From: Fibrisoma limi BUZ 3
GTDB taxonomy: Bacteria > Bacteroidota > Bacteroidia > Cytophagales > Spirosomataceae
Assembly: GCF_000296815.2 (NCBI RefSeq)
Contig: NZ_CAIT01000010.1
Coordinates: 372,001-436,000 of the forward strand
Direction: 5' to 3'
Length of the DNA: 64,000 nucleotides
Part shown: positions 26,906-35,077 of the stretch, one piece after another
How the letters are laid out: each line of letters opens with the position of its first letter
Numbering within the stretch: the first letter of the stretch is position 1
Notes under the pieces: model-generated
What the model was told of the DNA's origin: nothing
What the model saw: the letters and a program-made list of their open reading frames with translations, nothing else
Database searches by the model: none
Made by a program: the position numbers and the translations under genes

Positions 26906-28339
26906 CTACTTCTTAGCTGCATACGCCGGGTTGGGCCTCGGCATGTTGGCTTTCACCTCAGCACGCCATTTCGTTAGCTTTTCGAGCAGTTCGTTGGCTT
27001 TCTTCGGTTGCTGCTGCGCCAGGTCGTTGCTCTCCGAAATGTCGTTGCTGAGGTTGTAGAGTTCGGTATTGCCGGTTTCGTAGTGCTCAACCAGTTTGTA
27101 ATCACCATCCCGAATAGCTGCCGAAGGCCGACTCGCCTGGTTGCTGAAGTGCGGATAATGCCAGAAAACAGGTCCGCGCTTATGGGCAGCGGCCGGGTTG
27201 CTAAGCAGCGCGTAGAAGCTTTTGCCGTCCGGTACGGCTGGTTTCCAGTTCGTTTGCAGCATCTCCATAAACGTCGGTACGAAATCCGTGCCGGTGAGGT
27301 AGCGGTCGCAGGTGGCGTTTCGGGCGGTTATGCCTGATCCTGCCATAATCAAGGGTACGCGGATGCCGCCTTCGTAGACGTGGCCTTTCCATTTCCGCAG
27401 GGGCGAATTGTCTGTTGGCGTTGGACCGGCTTCGGGCATCCCGAGTCCACCGTTGTCCGACGTGAAGACAACCAGCGTATTGTCGGCCAGACCGGTGTCT
27501 TTCAATTTTTGTAGCACCCGACCAACGCCCTCGTCGAAACTAAGCAGCATGGCCGCATAGGATGGATTATACCGCCCGTTGAACCGTGGGTACCGATACA
27601 GAAACTTGCTGAGCTTATCGGCACGGGGTACCAGCAGAATGTGCGGGGCCGAGTACGCCAGGTACAGAAAAAGCGGTTTCTGCCCGGCTTTGTTCTGATC
27701 GATAAACTCAAGGGCGTAGTCGGTTAGTTTGTCGGTCAGGTACTCCTTGCCGGTGTCTTCAAAAACGGTCTTGTTGTTCGAGGCAATGGAATAGTTGTAG
27801 TAGTCCAGTCCGTTCTTACTGATCTGCCGTTCGTAGTCGAAGCCCTGGGCGGTCGGCGTAAGCGAATCACCGGTGTTCCCAAGGTGCCATTTACCGACCA
27901 TACCCGTTACGTAGCCCTGTTGTTTGAGCAGTTCGGCCAGCGTTGTTTCCGAAGCCGGTAGATAGCGACGCCACTCGGCCGGCAGCAGCGATGACGTCGT
28001 ATCTACGCGTTCTCCACCGATGAAATTAGTGAGGTGCAACCGGGCCGGGTGCTTGCCCGTCAGGATAGCCGCCCGCGACGGAGAACAGACCGGACAGGCC
28101 GAATACGCCTGCGTGAACCGGATACCCCGCCGGGCCAGTGAATCCAGGTGCGGGGTCTCGTTGTACGGGTTACCGTAGCAGCGCAGGTCCATATAGCCGA
28201 GGTCATCGGCCAGAATGAAAACGATGTTGGGTCGGTTGGCGACGATGCGGGATGGATGCTGGCTGGTCGGGGAGAGCTGAGCGGTAAAGGCGGTCAGCAG
28301 ACAGGCAAGCAGAACCAGAAAAATCGAACAGAAGCGCAT
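26906..28339 (-). CDS. Secreted type I sulfatase
   Basis: A 477-residue arylsulfatase-family enzyme with signal peptide 1-20. RPNIVFILADDLGYMDL (36-52) supplies the metal-binding Asp pair. The activation motif CSPSRAAILTGK has C85 as the residue converted to formylglycine. Further conserved parts: GKWHLG, FTSDNGG and GHVYEGGIRVP. Such enzymes remove sulfate from polysaccharides or small esters; a formylglycine-generating enzyme is required elsewhere in the genome. It lies 40 bp downstream of cydB on the same strand, so it could be co-transcribed with cydAB, though the functions do not obviously match. Confidence 0.92.
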   Translation of the reverse strand: MRFCSIFLVLLACLLTAFTAQLSPTSQHPSRIVANRPNIVFILADDLGYMDLRCYGNPYNETPHLDSLARRGIRFTQAYSACPVCSPSRAAILTGKHPARLHLTNFIGGERVDTTSSLLPAEWRRYLPASETTLAELLKQQGYVTGMVGKWHLGNTGDSLTPTAQGFDYERQISKNGLDYYNYSIASNNKTVFEDTGKEYLTDKLTDYALEFIDQNKAGQKPLFLYLAYSAPHILLVPRADKLSKFLYRYPRFNGRYNPSYAAMLLSFDEGVGRVLQKLKDTGLADNTLVVFTSDNGGLGMPEAGPTPTDNSPLRKWKGHVYEGGIRVPLIMAGSGITARNATCDRYLTGTDFVPTFMEMLQTNWKPAVPDGKSFYALLSNPAAAHKRGPVFWHYPHFSNQASRPSAAIRDGDYKLVEHYETGNTELYNLSNDISESNDLAQQQPKKANELLEKLTKWRAEVKANMPRPNPAYAAKK

Positions 28340-28379
28340 ACGTCAGGGGTTAGGAAAAGTCAGCTATAAAAACGAGCGG

Positions 28380-29420
28380 TTATAGATAACTACTGCCATC
28401 ATCCAGCTTTACTTTACCGCGGAACGTATAGAACGAAAAGATGGTATACGCAGCCGCCAGGGGTACACCAACGAAAGCAAATCCCAGCATGATACTCAGC
28501 GACTTGGTAGTCGACGCTGCGTCGTAAATGCTAATGTGATTGTTGGGGTCGATGTTGGAAAACACCAGATTGGGATATAGTCCCAGCGCCACCAGCACCA
28601 GCATGAGCGAGGTCGTAACGGCCGACGAAATGAATCCCAGCAGGTAGCGCCGTTTCTCGATGCTATACCGGATGTTCAGGACAATCAGCAGAGCCGCCAT
28701 CGGCACCACGAACCAATACGGTCGGTCGCGGAAAATGGCCGCCATGTGTGGTACGTAGATCAGCGTGGCTACAGCCGATGCGATGAAGCAGAGAATAAAC
28801 AGCTTGCTGGTCCAGTTGATCAGGATGGTCAGTTTGGCGTAAAGCCGGTTTTCTGTCTTCATGGCCAGGTACATGGCCCCGTGGAGCATAAACAGCGACA
28901 GCGTCGTAATGGCGATCAGGATGGCGTACGGATTCAGAAAGCCCCGAAGCGTACCAATGAACCGGTGATTACTGTCGAGCGGAATCCCCTGCACCATGTT
29001 GCCCAGAATCAGGCCGAGGATGAGGGCGATGGACGTACTCGACGCAAAGTAGTTGAAATCCCACAACCGACGCCACCAGCGCATGGGCTCCTTGCTACGG
29101 AATTCAATTGAAATAGCCCGGAAAATAATGCCGAACAGCAGCAGCATAAACGGCAGATAAAACGCCGACAGCAACGTACCGTACACCATCGGAAAAGCTG
29201 AAAAGAGGACGCCCGCCGAGATGACCAGCCAGACAACATTGCCGTCCCAGACCGGCCCAATGGCGTTGAGCACAATCCGGCGACTTTCCTCCTTGCGAAA
29301 GAACAAGTGCAGGGCGCCGGCTCCCAGATCAAAACCGTCCAGAATGCCATACCCCGTTATCAATGCCCCCAGCAGCAGGAACCACCACGTGGGTAAATCA
29401 AGACCAAGTATTGTTTCCAT
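28380..29420 (-). CDS. cydB: Cytochrome bd oxidase subunit II
   Basis: The protein has 346 residues. It begins METILGLDLPTWWFLLLGAL and contains GYGILDGFDLGAGAL, the classical CydB start region, plus VWDGNVVWLVISAGVLFSAFP. About eight membrane segments follow. It partners CydA to reduce oxygen to water at the cytoplasmic membrane with quinol as donor. ATG 29420 matches the family start; an upstream ATG at 29495 adds 25 non-conserved residues that overlap the intergenic repeat and is rejected. It follows cydA by 99 bp containing an imperfect inverted repeat. Confidence 0.94.
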   Translation of the reverse strand: METILGLDLPTWWFLLLGALITGYGILDGFDLGAGALHLFFRKEESRRIVLNAIGPVWDGNVVWLVISAGVLFSAFPMVYGTLLSAFYLPFMLLLFGIIFRAISIEFRSKEPMRWWRRLWDFNYFASSTSIALILGLILGNMVQGIPLDSNHRFIGTLRGFLNPYAILIAITTLSLFMLHGAMYLAMKTENRLYAKLTILINWTSKLFILCFIASAVATLIYVPHMAAIFRDRPYWFVVPMAALLIVLNIRYSIEKRRYLLGFISSAVTTSLMLVLVALGLYPNLVFSNIDPNNHISIYDAASTTKSLSIMLGFAFVGVPLAAAYTIFSFYTFRGKVKLDDGSSYL

Positions 29421-29437
29421 GGGTTTAAAGAGTGAAA

Positions 29438-29512
29438 GACCGAAAGAGTGAAAGAGGAAAGAGCGGTTTGGTAGAGTAGTGATTCGCTCTTTCACTCATT
29501 CACTCTTTCGCT
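29438..29512. repeat. Imperfect inverted repeat between cydA and cydB
   Basis: A GAAAGAGTGAAAGAG-type purine run (29438-29465) pairs with a pyrimidine-rich mirror segment CGCTCTTTCACTCATTCAC... (29484-29512), with one bulge and two mismatches. It is made of short direct repeats of GAAAGAG/GTGAAAGA. Lying 7 nt after the cydA stop, it could stabilise or shape the cydAB mRNA. Confidence 0.6.
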
Positions 29513-29519
29513 CATTAAC

Positions 29520-30908
29520 TTATCGTGCTGTTGAAAAAACGTCTGGGTTTTTGGTGGATAGCGGACCCGAATGATCCGTAACGTCGCCGACATCGATGCC
29601 GTGCTGAATTTTCTTGTTGAGCAGGTAAATGAATAGCAGAAACAGCACAAAATACACGAGGGTGAACAGAATCAGCGAGGTGAGCACCTGGTCGGCCCGG
29701 ACGGCTTCCGACAGCGCATCCGACGTCCGGAGCAGGCCGTACACCACCCAGGGCTGACGACCCACCTCCGCCGAGTACCAGCCGACCTGGTTGGCTACCT
29801 GCGGCATCAGGACCGAGAACACGAAAATCCACATCAGCCAGCGTTGTTCGTAAAGCCGGCCGCGATAGAGCAGCCATAGCGCCAGCAGTGTCAGGCCGAT
29901 CATCGCAAACCCGAGCGTCACCATAATGTGGTACGACTGGAACACGAAGTTGACCGCCCCGGGGCGGTCGTTGACCGGGTATTGTTTCAGGCCCGGTACG
30001 TTGGCACGGGGATCGAAATGGAGCAGAAACGATAAGCCGCCGGGGACTTTCAGGCCGTGCGTAACCTCATTCTGTTTGTCAACCCAACCGAACACGTAGG
30101 CGTCGGCAGGGGCCAGCGAATCCCAGTGCCCTTCCATAGCGGCCATCTTGATCGGCTGGTATTTGCCGACTACGTTAGCTGCCGAGTGGCCCGTGAACAA
30201 CGACAAAAGCGCAGCAAACGTAGCAACCCATAACCCAATTTTGAAGCCTTTCCTGGCATGGTCGATGTGCTGACCGCGAAGAATGTACAGTGCGCTGACG
30301 CTCAGGACCAGAAACGCCCCCGACGAAAATGCCCCGACCAGTACGTGCGACAGCCGCTCAACCGACGACGGGTTGAAGATCATCGCCCAGAAGTCAGTAA
30401 TTACGGCGCGGGCCTGCATCTCGTGGCCCTCGATCCGAAAACCGGCCGGCGTCTGCATCCAGGAATTGGCCACTACGATCCAGATGGCCGAGAAGATGGA
30501 ACCCAGCGCCACCAGTACCGTAGCCATGAAATGCACCCGGGGGCTGACCCGGTTCCAGCCGAACAGCAGAATACCCAGAAAGCCGGATTCCAGGGCGAAC
30601 GCAAAGATACCTTCGGCCGCCAGCGCACTGCCAAACACATCGCCGACGTAGCGCGAGTAGGTAGCCCAGTTAGTGCCGAACTCAAATTCCATAACGATGC
30701 CGGTAGCCACACCGATACCAAAAATCAGGGCGAAAATCTTGATCCAGAAGCGAGTCAGGTCTTCATACACCTTGTTTTTGGTTCGAAGGTACATGCCTTC
30801 CATGAACACCAGACAGACGCCAAGACCAATCGTCAGCGGTGGGTAGATGTAGTGGAAGGCAATCGTAAACGCGAATTGTAAGCGGGAGAGGAGGGTAACG
30901 TCGTCCAT
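29520..30908 (-). CDS. cydA: Cytochrome bd oxidase subunit I
   Basis: The protein has 462 residues and about nine membrane segments. Heme/quinol features: H19 in AFHYIYPPLTIGLG, GTNWATYSRYVGDVFGS, and FALESGFLGILLFGW at the expected place. The C-terminal GWYSAEVGRQPWVVYG motif is intact. The Q-loop is short, so this is the S-type found in many Bacteroidota rather than the long E. coli form. ATG 30908 is at the usual place. It is the first gene of cydA-cydB, with a possible downstream sulfatase. High-affinity oxygen use under low-oxygen conditions is the expected role. Confidence 0.95.
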   Translation of the reverse strand: MDDVTLLSRLQFAFTIAFHYIYPPLTIGLGVCLVFMEGMYLRTKNKVYEDLTRFWIKIFALIFGIGVATGIVMEFEFGTNWATYSRYVGDVFGSALAAEGIFAFALESGFLGILLFGWNRVSPRVHFMATVLVALGSIFSAIWIVVANSWMQTPAGFRIEGHEMQARAVITDFWAMIFNPSSVERLSHVLVGAFSSGAFLVLSVSALYILRGQHIDHARKGFKIGLWVATFAALLSLFTGHSAANVVGKYQPIKMAAMEGHWDSLAPADAYVFGWVDKQNEVTHGLKVPGGLSFLLHFDPRANVPGLKQYPVNDRPGAVNFVFQSYHIMVTLGFAMIGLTLLALWLLYRGRLYEQRWLMWIFVFSVLMPQVANQVGWYSAEVGRQPWVVYGLLRTSDALSEAVRADQVLTSLILFTLVYFVLFLLFIYLLNKKIQHGIDVGDVTDHSGPLSTKNPDVFSTAR

Positions 30909-31092
30909 GACTGTAGCGGTAGGGAAATTACCCGCATAGCGTCGTTAACCTGGTACTGAATCTATGGCGAGGGCCTACCAGATTCAAGTTACAACGGAAG
31001 GGAATACCAGCGTACGAAAAATGAGCCTACCGGAAAATAAAACACAGATGAGCTTGCTAATAGACTAACTGGAAAGTTTGTAACTTACTTAT

Positions 31093-31108
31093 AGTTAGCG
31101 TGCTAACT
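31093..31108 (+). promoter_or_regulatory. Small palindrome upstream of the M15 gene
   Basis: AGTTAGC (31093-31099) and GCTAACT (31102-31108) form a 7-bp inverted repeat with a 2-nt gap, 37 bp ahead of the ATG at 31146. It could be an operator or part of the 5' leader; there is no other support. Confidence 0.25.
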
Positions 31109-31145
31109 GAACGTATTCCGTCAACCTTTCTTCTTTTCTACAACC

Positions 31146-31634
31146 ATGCCTATTGCAAACCGGAATCTAACCGCTCATTTCACACTGCATGAGCTGCTGA
31201 CGAGCGAAACGGCCGTTCGTTTTCAATTTAACGAACAATTTGAACCGTCTCCTCAAATCGTCAAAAACCTGGAACTGCTTTGTCAGAACGTACTGGAGCC
31301 GCTCCGGATGGGATTAAACATGCCGCTTCGGGTAAACAGCGGCTACCGATGTATTCGGGTGAATAGCCTTGTAGGAGGGGCTTCAAAAAGTCAGCACCTG
31401 CTTGGTCAGGCGGCTGATATTGTCGTCCTGAATCCGGCGGTCAGTGTTGAGGAGTTGTTCCAGCGGGCGCGGGCCATGAAACTTCCGTTTGACCAGATTA
31501 TCCAGGAGTTTAATAGCTGGGTTCATATCTCATTCCGGGCCAATCCGCGTGGAGAAGTGTTACGCGCTACAAAAACACCCTTGGGGAAAACGGTTTACCA
31601 ACGTGTTGATACGGCTCCGTTGCCTATCCAATAG
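31146..31634 (+). CDS. M15-type D-Ala-D-Ala carboxypeptidase-like protein
   Basis: The protein has 162 residues. The zinc ligands H84 and D91 are in SQHLLGQAADIV and H127 in WVHISF; the substrate-binding SGYRC motif is at 65-69. It is the compact Peptidase_M15_3 form. No signal peptide is present, which is common among phage endolysins and prophage remnants, but no other phage gene is nearby, so it may simply use another export route or act on peptidoglycan precursors. It is flanked by a palindrome upstream and by the large inverted repeat at 31699 downstream. Confidence 0.9.
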   Translation: MPIANRNLTAHFTLHELLTSETAVRFQFNEQFEPSPQIVKNLELLCQNVLEPLRMGLNMPLRVNSGYRCIRVNSLVGGASKSQHLLGQAADIVVLNPAVSVEELFQRARAMKLPFDQIIQEFNSWVHISFRANPRGEVLRATKTPLGKTVYQRVDTAPLPIQ

Positions 31635-31698
31635 GGGGGCAACCAAAGAACCTCTGTAGCAGAGGCTTTATATGGATTTTGCACTGGTACTGTATTTC

Positions 31699-31812
31699 AC
31701 CCCAAACCCCTGAAGCGGTCGGCCGTTGCCGGGCTTAGCGTTGCTAATTTCACAGGTCTATGTCAAGCAGCGCTAAGCCCGGCAACGGCCGACCGCTTCA
31801 GGGGTTTGGGGT
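31699..31812. repeat. Large perfect inverted repeat, 42-bp arms
   Basis: The 42 bases at 31699-31740 are the exact reverse complement of 31771-31812; the 30 bases between are unpaired apart from a short possible extension. Arms contain GCGGTCGGCCGTTGCCGGGC. The element lies between the M15 gene and the convergent sugar dehydrogenase gene (stop at 31819). It can terminate both, but its size suggests a mobile or REP-type repeat. Confidence 0.85.
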
Positions 31813-31818
31813 ATTTCC

Positions 31819-33177
31819 TTAACTCTTCTTTCCGTTGTACGTAATGCGCCAGACCGTGCCTTTGACCGAGTCGGTGATGTACAGCGAACCATCGGGACCC
31901 TGCGCCAGACCAACCGGCCGGTGCCTGGCATCGGCGGGACTAACCAGATTTGGCTTCCCGGCGTTAGCGCTGGTGCCGGGCTTACCCGGTTCGGCTACAC
32001 CGGCAAAGTTCTCGGCAAATACCTCGTAGTCGCCGGAGGGGCGGCCATCGGACCCAAACGGGATGAACGCGACAAAATAACCGCCCTGTTTCAGTGGAGC
32101 GCGGTTCCAGGAGCCGTGGAAGCAGACGAATGCCCCATTTTTATAGCGGTCCGGAAAGGCGTTTCGGCCTCCACCCGTGTAGAACAGCAGATCGTTGGGT
32201 GCCCAGTGGCCGGGAAATGCCATGATCGGTTTTTCTTTACCCGCGCAGCGATCTTCGGTTTTACCGTCGCCACCGAATTCCGGAGCTAAGACCTTTTTCT
32301 TCTGGAAGTGGTCGTAATAGCAATACGGCCAGCCAAAATCAGACCCTTCTTTCACCATCAGAAACTCTTCCGACGGCAGTTCAGCGCTTTGTTCATTGGT
32401 ATACTGATTCGGGTACAGCGTCGCCAGCATGTCGCGACCGTGCTGCAGCGCGTAGAGCGTATTATTGGCCGTATTCCAGTCCAGCGCAACGGCATTCCGG
32501 ATACCCGTTGCATAGCGCTTCCCGTCCGACTGTTTCTGATTCAGCTTGTTAGCGTCGAACACCCAGATGCCGCCGTAGCTCTCGAGTAGTGGGCACGGGT
32601 CCTGCCCTTTCGAGCCCTGCGTCCGGTCCTGCTCCTGACAGGCATTCGAGGGGGCGCCAAAATTGACGTACAGTTTGCCGTCCGGCGAAATGGCGAACGA
32701 CTTTGATGCGTGCTGGCGCTGGAGCGTCAGGCCGGTTACGATCGGCTCCCCTTTTGCTCCGGCCAGCACTTTGCCGTTGGTGAGCTTATAGCGGAACACC
32801 GCCGTATCGGCCGATGCATAAAGGTAACCGTTGTAGATGCCCGCGCCCGTACCGGTGTACGTACCGAACGTAACGGTCTGGTCAGCGCGGCCGTCGCCGT
32901 TGGTGTCGCGGAGCTGGACAATACCTTTGCCGTTTTTGAGTTCATCCAGCTTGACGAAGACCGTACCGGTGGTTGGATCGATGGCCATGTGCCGGGCTTT
33001 GCCGAGGTTGTCGGCGAAGGTGAGAGCGCTGAAGCCTTCAACAAGCTTCAGGCCACCGTTATTGGGGTCGGGTGCCGGTAGGGTTGATCTGTTTTTAGGC
33101 GGGTTAACAGCGGATTTATCGACGCCGTGGACAGAAAACATAGCGGCTGTCGTCAGGCCAAGCAGGAGCAGTTTCAT
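31819..33177 (-). CDS. Secreted PQQ-type sugar dehydrogenase-like beta-propeller
   Basis: The protein has 452 residues with signal peptide 1-18 (MKLLLLGLTTAAMFSVHG). It resembles soluble glucose/sorbosone dehydrogenases: LKLVEGFSALTFADNLGKAR, RHMAIDPTTGTVFVKL, DGRADQTVTFG, ISPDGKLYVNFGAPSNACQ, GSDFGWPYCYYDH and HRPVGLAQGPDGSLYITDS, with propeller spacing. Whether PQQ is actually bound cannot be seen. ATG 33177 opens the signal directly; the longer form from 33294 adds 39 irrelevant residues. It diverges from the PA14 gene and, with the azurin fusion, suggests an exported oxidation system. Confidence 0.86.
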   Translation of the reverse strand: MKLLLLGLTTAAMFSVHGVDKSAVNPPKNRSTLPAPDPNNGGLKLVEGFSALTFADNLGKARHMAIDPTTGTVFVKLDELKNGKGIVQLRDTNGDGRADQTVTFGTYTGTGAGIYNGYLYASADTAVFRYKLTNGKVLAGAKGEPIVTGLTLQRQHASKSFAISPDGKLYVNFGAPSNACQEQDRTQGSKGQDPCPLLESYGGIWVFDANKLNQKQSDGKRYATGIRNAVALDWNTANNTLYALQHGRDMLATLYPNQYTNEQSAELPSEEFLMVKEGSDFGWPYCYYDHFQKKKVLAPEFGGDGKTEDRCAGKEKPIMAFPGHWAPNDLLFYTGGGRNAFPDRYKNGAFVCFHGSWNRAPLKQGGYFVAFIPFGSDGRPSGDYEVFAENFAGVAEPGKPGTSANAGKPNLVSPADARHRPVGLAQGPDGSLYITDSVKGTVWRITYNGKKS

Positions 33178-33349
33178 GGCAGGAAATGGGTTGATGTAAT
33201 GAGCTGACGCCCGGTTAACTGCCCGTATGGAGGAAAGGTTTAGCCCAAGTACGATAAACGGCGGGCTTTCACTATTTTTGATTTTTAATGGCATAATCCA
33301 AAGAAAACAGACGTTGTCTGCTTTTTAACTAAACTCAGTATCTCTTACC

Positions 33350-35038
33350 ATGATAGTATCCCGAAAATGGCTCCTGGGCAGCGTGGCGGCCGGATGGCTC
33401 AGTAGCGTGGCTGTTACGCCCGCACACGCACAGGCCGATTTGCCGATGACCTCCGTCGCTCAGTTAACCCGCCCAGCCGGTTGGCAACTGGTCGGAGCCG
33501 TAGCGGCCGGGCCCGGCAGTGGGTCCCTGAAAACCCAGCCCGGTACGACCATATTGACAGGGACTCGTGAGCCGTTGACGTTGCTGAAATCCAGCGATGA
33601 TTTTCGGATGCGCTTCGACGTATTGATGACGGCTAATTCGGATGTGCTGCTTACTCTACCGAGTGGCCAGCCAATCAGTTTTGCGCATTCACTTGATCTT
33701 CCCCGATTGATGAAAGCTCCCGGCTTGTGGCAGACCGTTGAAGTATGGTATAGGATGGGCGGCCCCAAAGGAAACGACGTACTCGAAAAACTGGTCCTGA
33801 ACGGCGTAACCGTTCGGGAAGGACAGGTGCTGAGCGGCCGCAACGCCAATGCCGTGACACTGACGGATGCGAACGGTACCGTAGCCGTTCGTAACGTAGG
33901 CTTTCGAACCATGATGCCGCGCGATGTGGCCCGCTGGAGCAGCCCTGTCAGTTACACCATAGTGGAAGGGGGCTACATACAGGACCCGGCGGAAGCTGCC
34001 CGTAAAAAAGTGCTGAAAAAGGATACGACGGCTATGCTGAACTATGAGGTGGCCTACGGACAGCCGCGTCAGTACACCATACTTTTTGACGGCAAACTGA
34101 ATGCGTTGCAGGCTGGTGATTACCAGTTCGAACTCAATCAGGGGGGCGTAGCTGCTTTGTGGGTCGATGGCAAGGAGGTTATTCCTGTCAGCCATCGGGA
34201 ACTGGGCCAGCCGAGTACGGGGAATGCAACGCTCACCGCCGGTCCGCACGATGTTAAGGTCTATTTTTCCCGGTCCTGGTTCCGGCCGGGTCTGGGCCTC
34301 TTCGTATCGCAGGCCGGTACGCGTCCGCAACCGCTCCACGCGCTGGCGTCGCTACCCGAACCCGATCCGGTGGGCGCCATCAGCGTACAGGCCAAAGCCC
34401 GGCCCGAGTTGATTCGTTCGTTTGTGCAGGTGCCGGGCGAAGCCAAAAAACGCACGCATAGTCTGTCGGTTGGTACGCCTGCCGGCATGCACTACACGCT
34501 CGATCTGAATCAGATGGCGCTGTTGCAGGCCTGGAAGGGCGATTTTGCCAACGCTACGGAGATGTGGTACGAACGGGGGGAGCCGCAACTGTTGTCTCCG
34601 CTGGGAGCAACCGTCCATTTGCCCGCCCAAACGGCCCTGATGACGCTGACCGACGAGAACGTGACCTGGCCGGATAGCGTTGATGAAAATACACTTCAGT
34701 ACAAGGGCCTGGTGGTCGATAAAGCCGGTATGCCGACCATCGAATACGGACTGGCCGGGGCAACCGTGACCGAAACCATCCGTCCGGAAGGCGACGCATT
34801 GGTACGTACCCTGTCCCTGAAAGGCGAACCTAAAGCGGCAGTCTATTGCCGTGTGGCTGCCGGAGCCCTCGAAGAGGTCGAAAAAGGCCTGTATGCGATA
34901 AACGATCGGCGGTATTACGTCCGTTTTGATCCAAAAGCGAAAGTGAAACTGCGTCAGGTGGCCGGAAAGCAGGAGTTGCTGCTGCCCGTTGCCATGAAAA
35001 ACGGATCTGGCTCGGTACAGTATTCAATAGTGTTCTAA
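33350..35038 (+). CDS. Secreted protein with sandwich and PA14-like domains
   Basis: The protein has 562 residues with signal peptide 1-27. Residues 35-195 look like a concanavalin-type sandwich similar to the DUF1080/3-keto-glycan hydrolase group (FRMRFDVLMTANSDVLLTLP, GLWQTVEVWYRM). Residues 205-330 are PA14-like (AGDYQFELNQGGVAALWVDG, PHDVKVYFSRSWFRPG). The C-terminal ~230 residues are beta-rich and unassigned. PA14 modules bind sugars. Together with the adjacent propeller-azurin protein (39 bp downstream on the same strand) it may help capture or oxidise carbohydrates at the cell surface. Confidence 0.75.
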   Translation: MIVSRKWLLGSVAAGWLSSVAVTPAHAQADLPMTSVAQLTRPAGWQLVGAVAAGPGSGSLKTQPGTTILTGTREPLTLLKSSDDFRMRFDVLMTANSDVLLTLPSGQPISFAHSLDLPRLMKAPGLWQTVEVWYRMGGPKGNDVLEKLVLNGVTVREGQVLSGRNANAVTLTDANGTVAVRNVGFRTMMPRDVARWSSPVSYTIVEGGYIQDPAEAARKKVLKKDTTAMLNYEVAYGQPRQYTILFDGKLNALQAGDYQFELNQGGVAALWVDGKEVIPVSHRELGQPSTGNATLTAGPHDVKVYFSRSWFRPGLGLFVSQAGTRPQPLHALASLPEPDPVGAISVQAKARPELIRSFVQVPGEAKKRTHSLSVGTPAGMHYTLDLNQMALLQAWKGDFANATEMWYERGEPQLLSPLGATVHLPAQTALMTLTDENVTWPDSVDENTLQYKGLVVDKAGMPTIEYGLAGATVTETIRPEGDALVRTLSLKGEPKAAVYCRVAAGALEEVEKGLYAINDRRYYVRFDPKAKVKLRQVAGKQELLLPVAMKNGSGSVQYSIVF

Positions 35039-35077
35039 TCTACCTGAGCAGGTCAGGCATCTGTTCGCTGAATAGCC

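Noticed and set aside
30258-30881. 207-residue open frame on the plus strand
   Set aside because: Antisense to cydA.
31146-31634. M15 peptidase as part of a prophage
   Set aside because: No holin, tail, integrase or other phage gene is nearby; a single endolysin-like gene is not enough.
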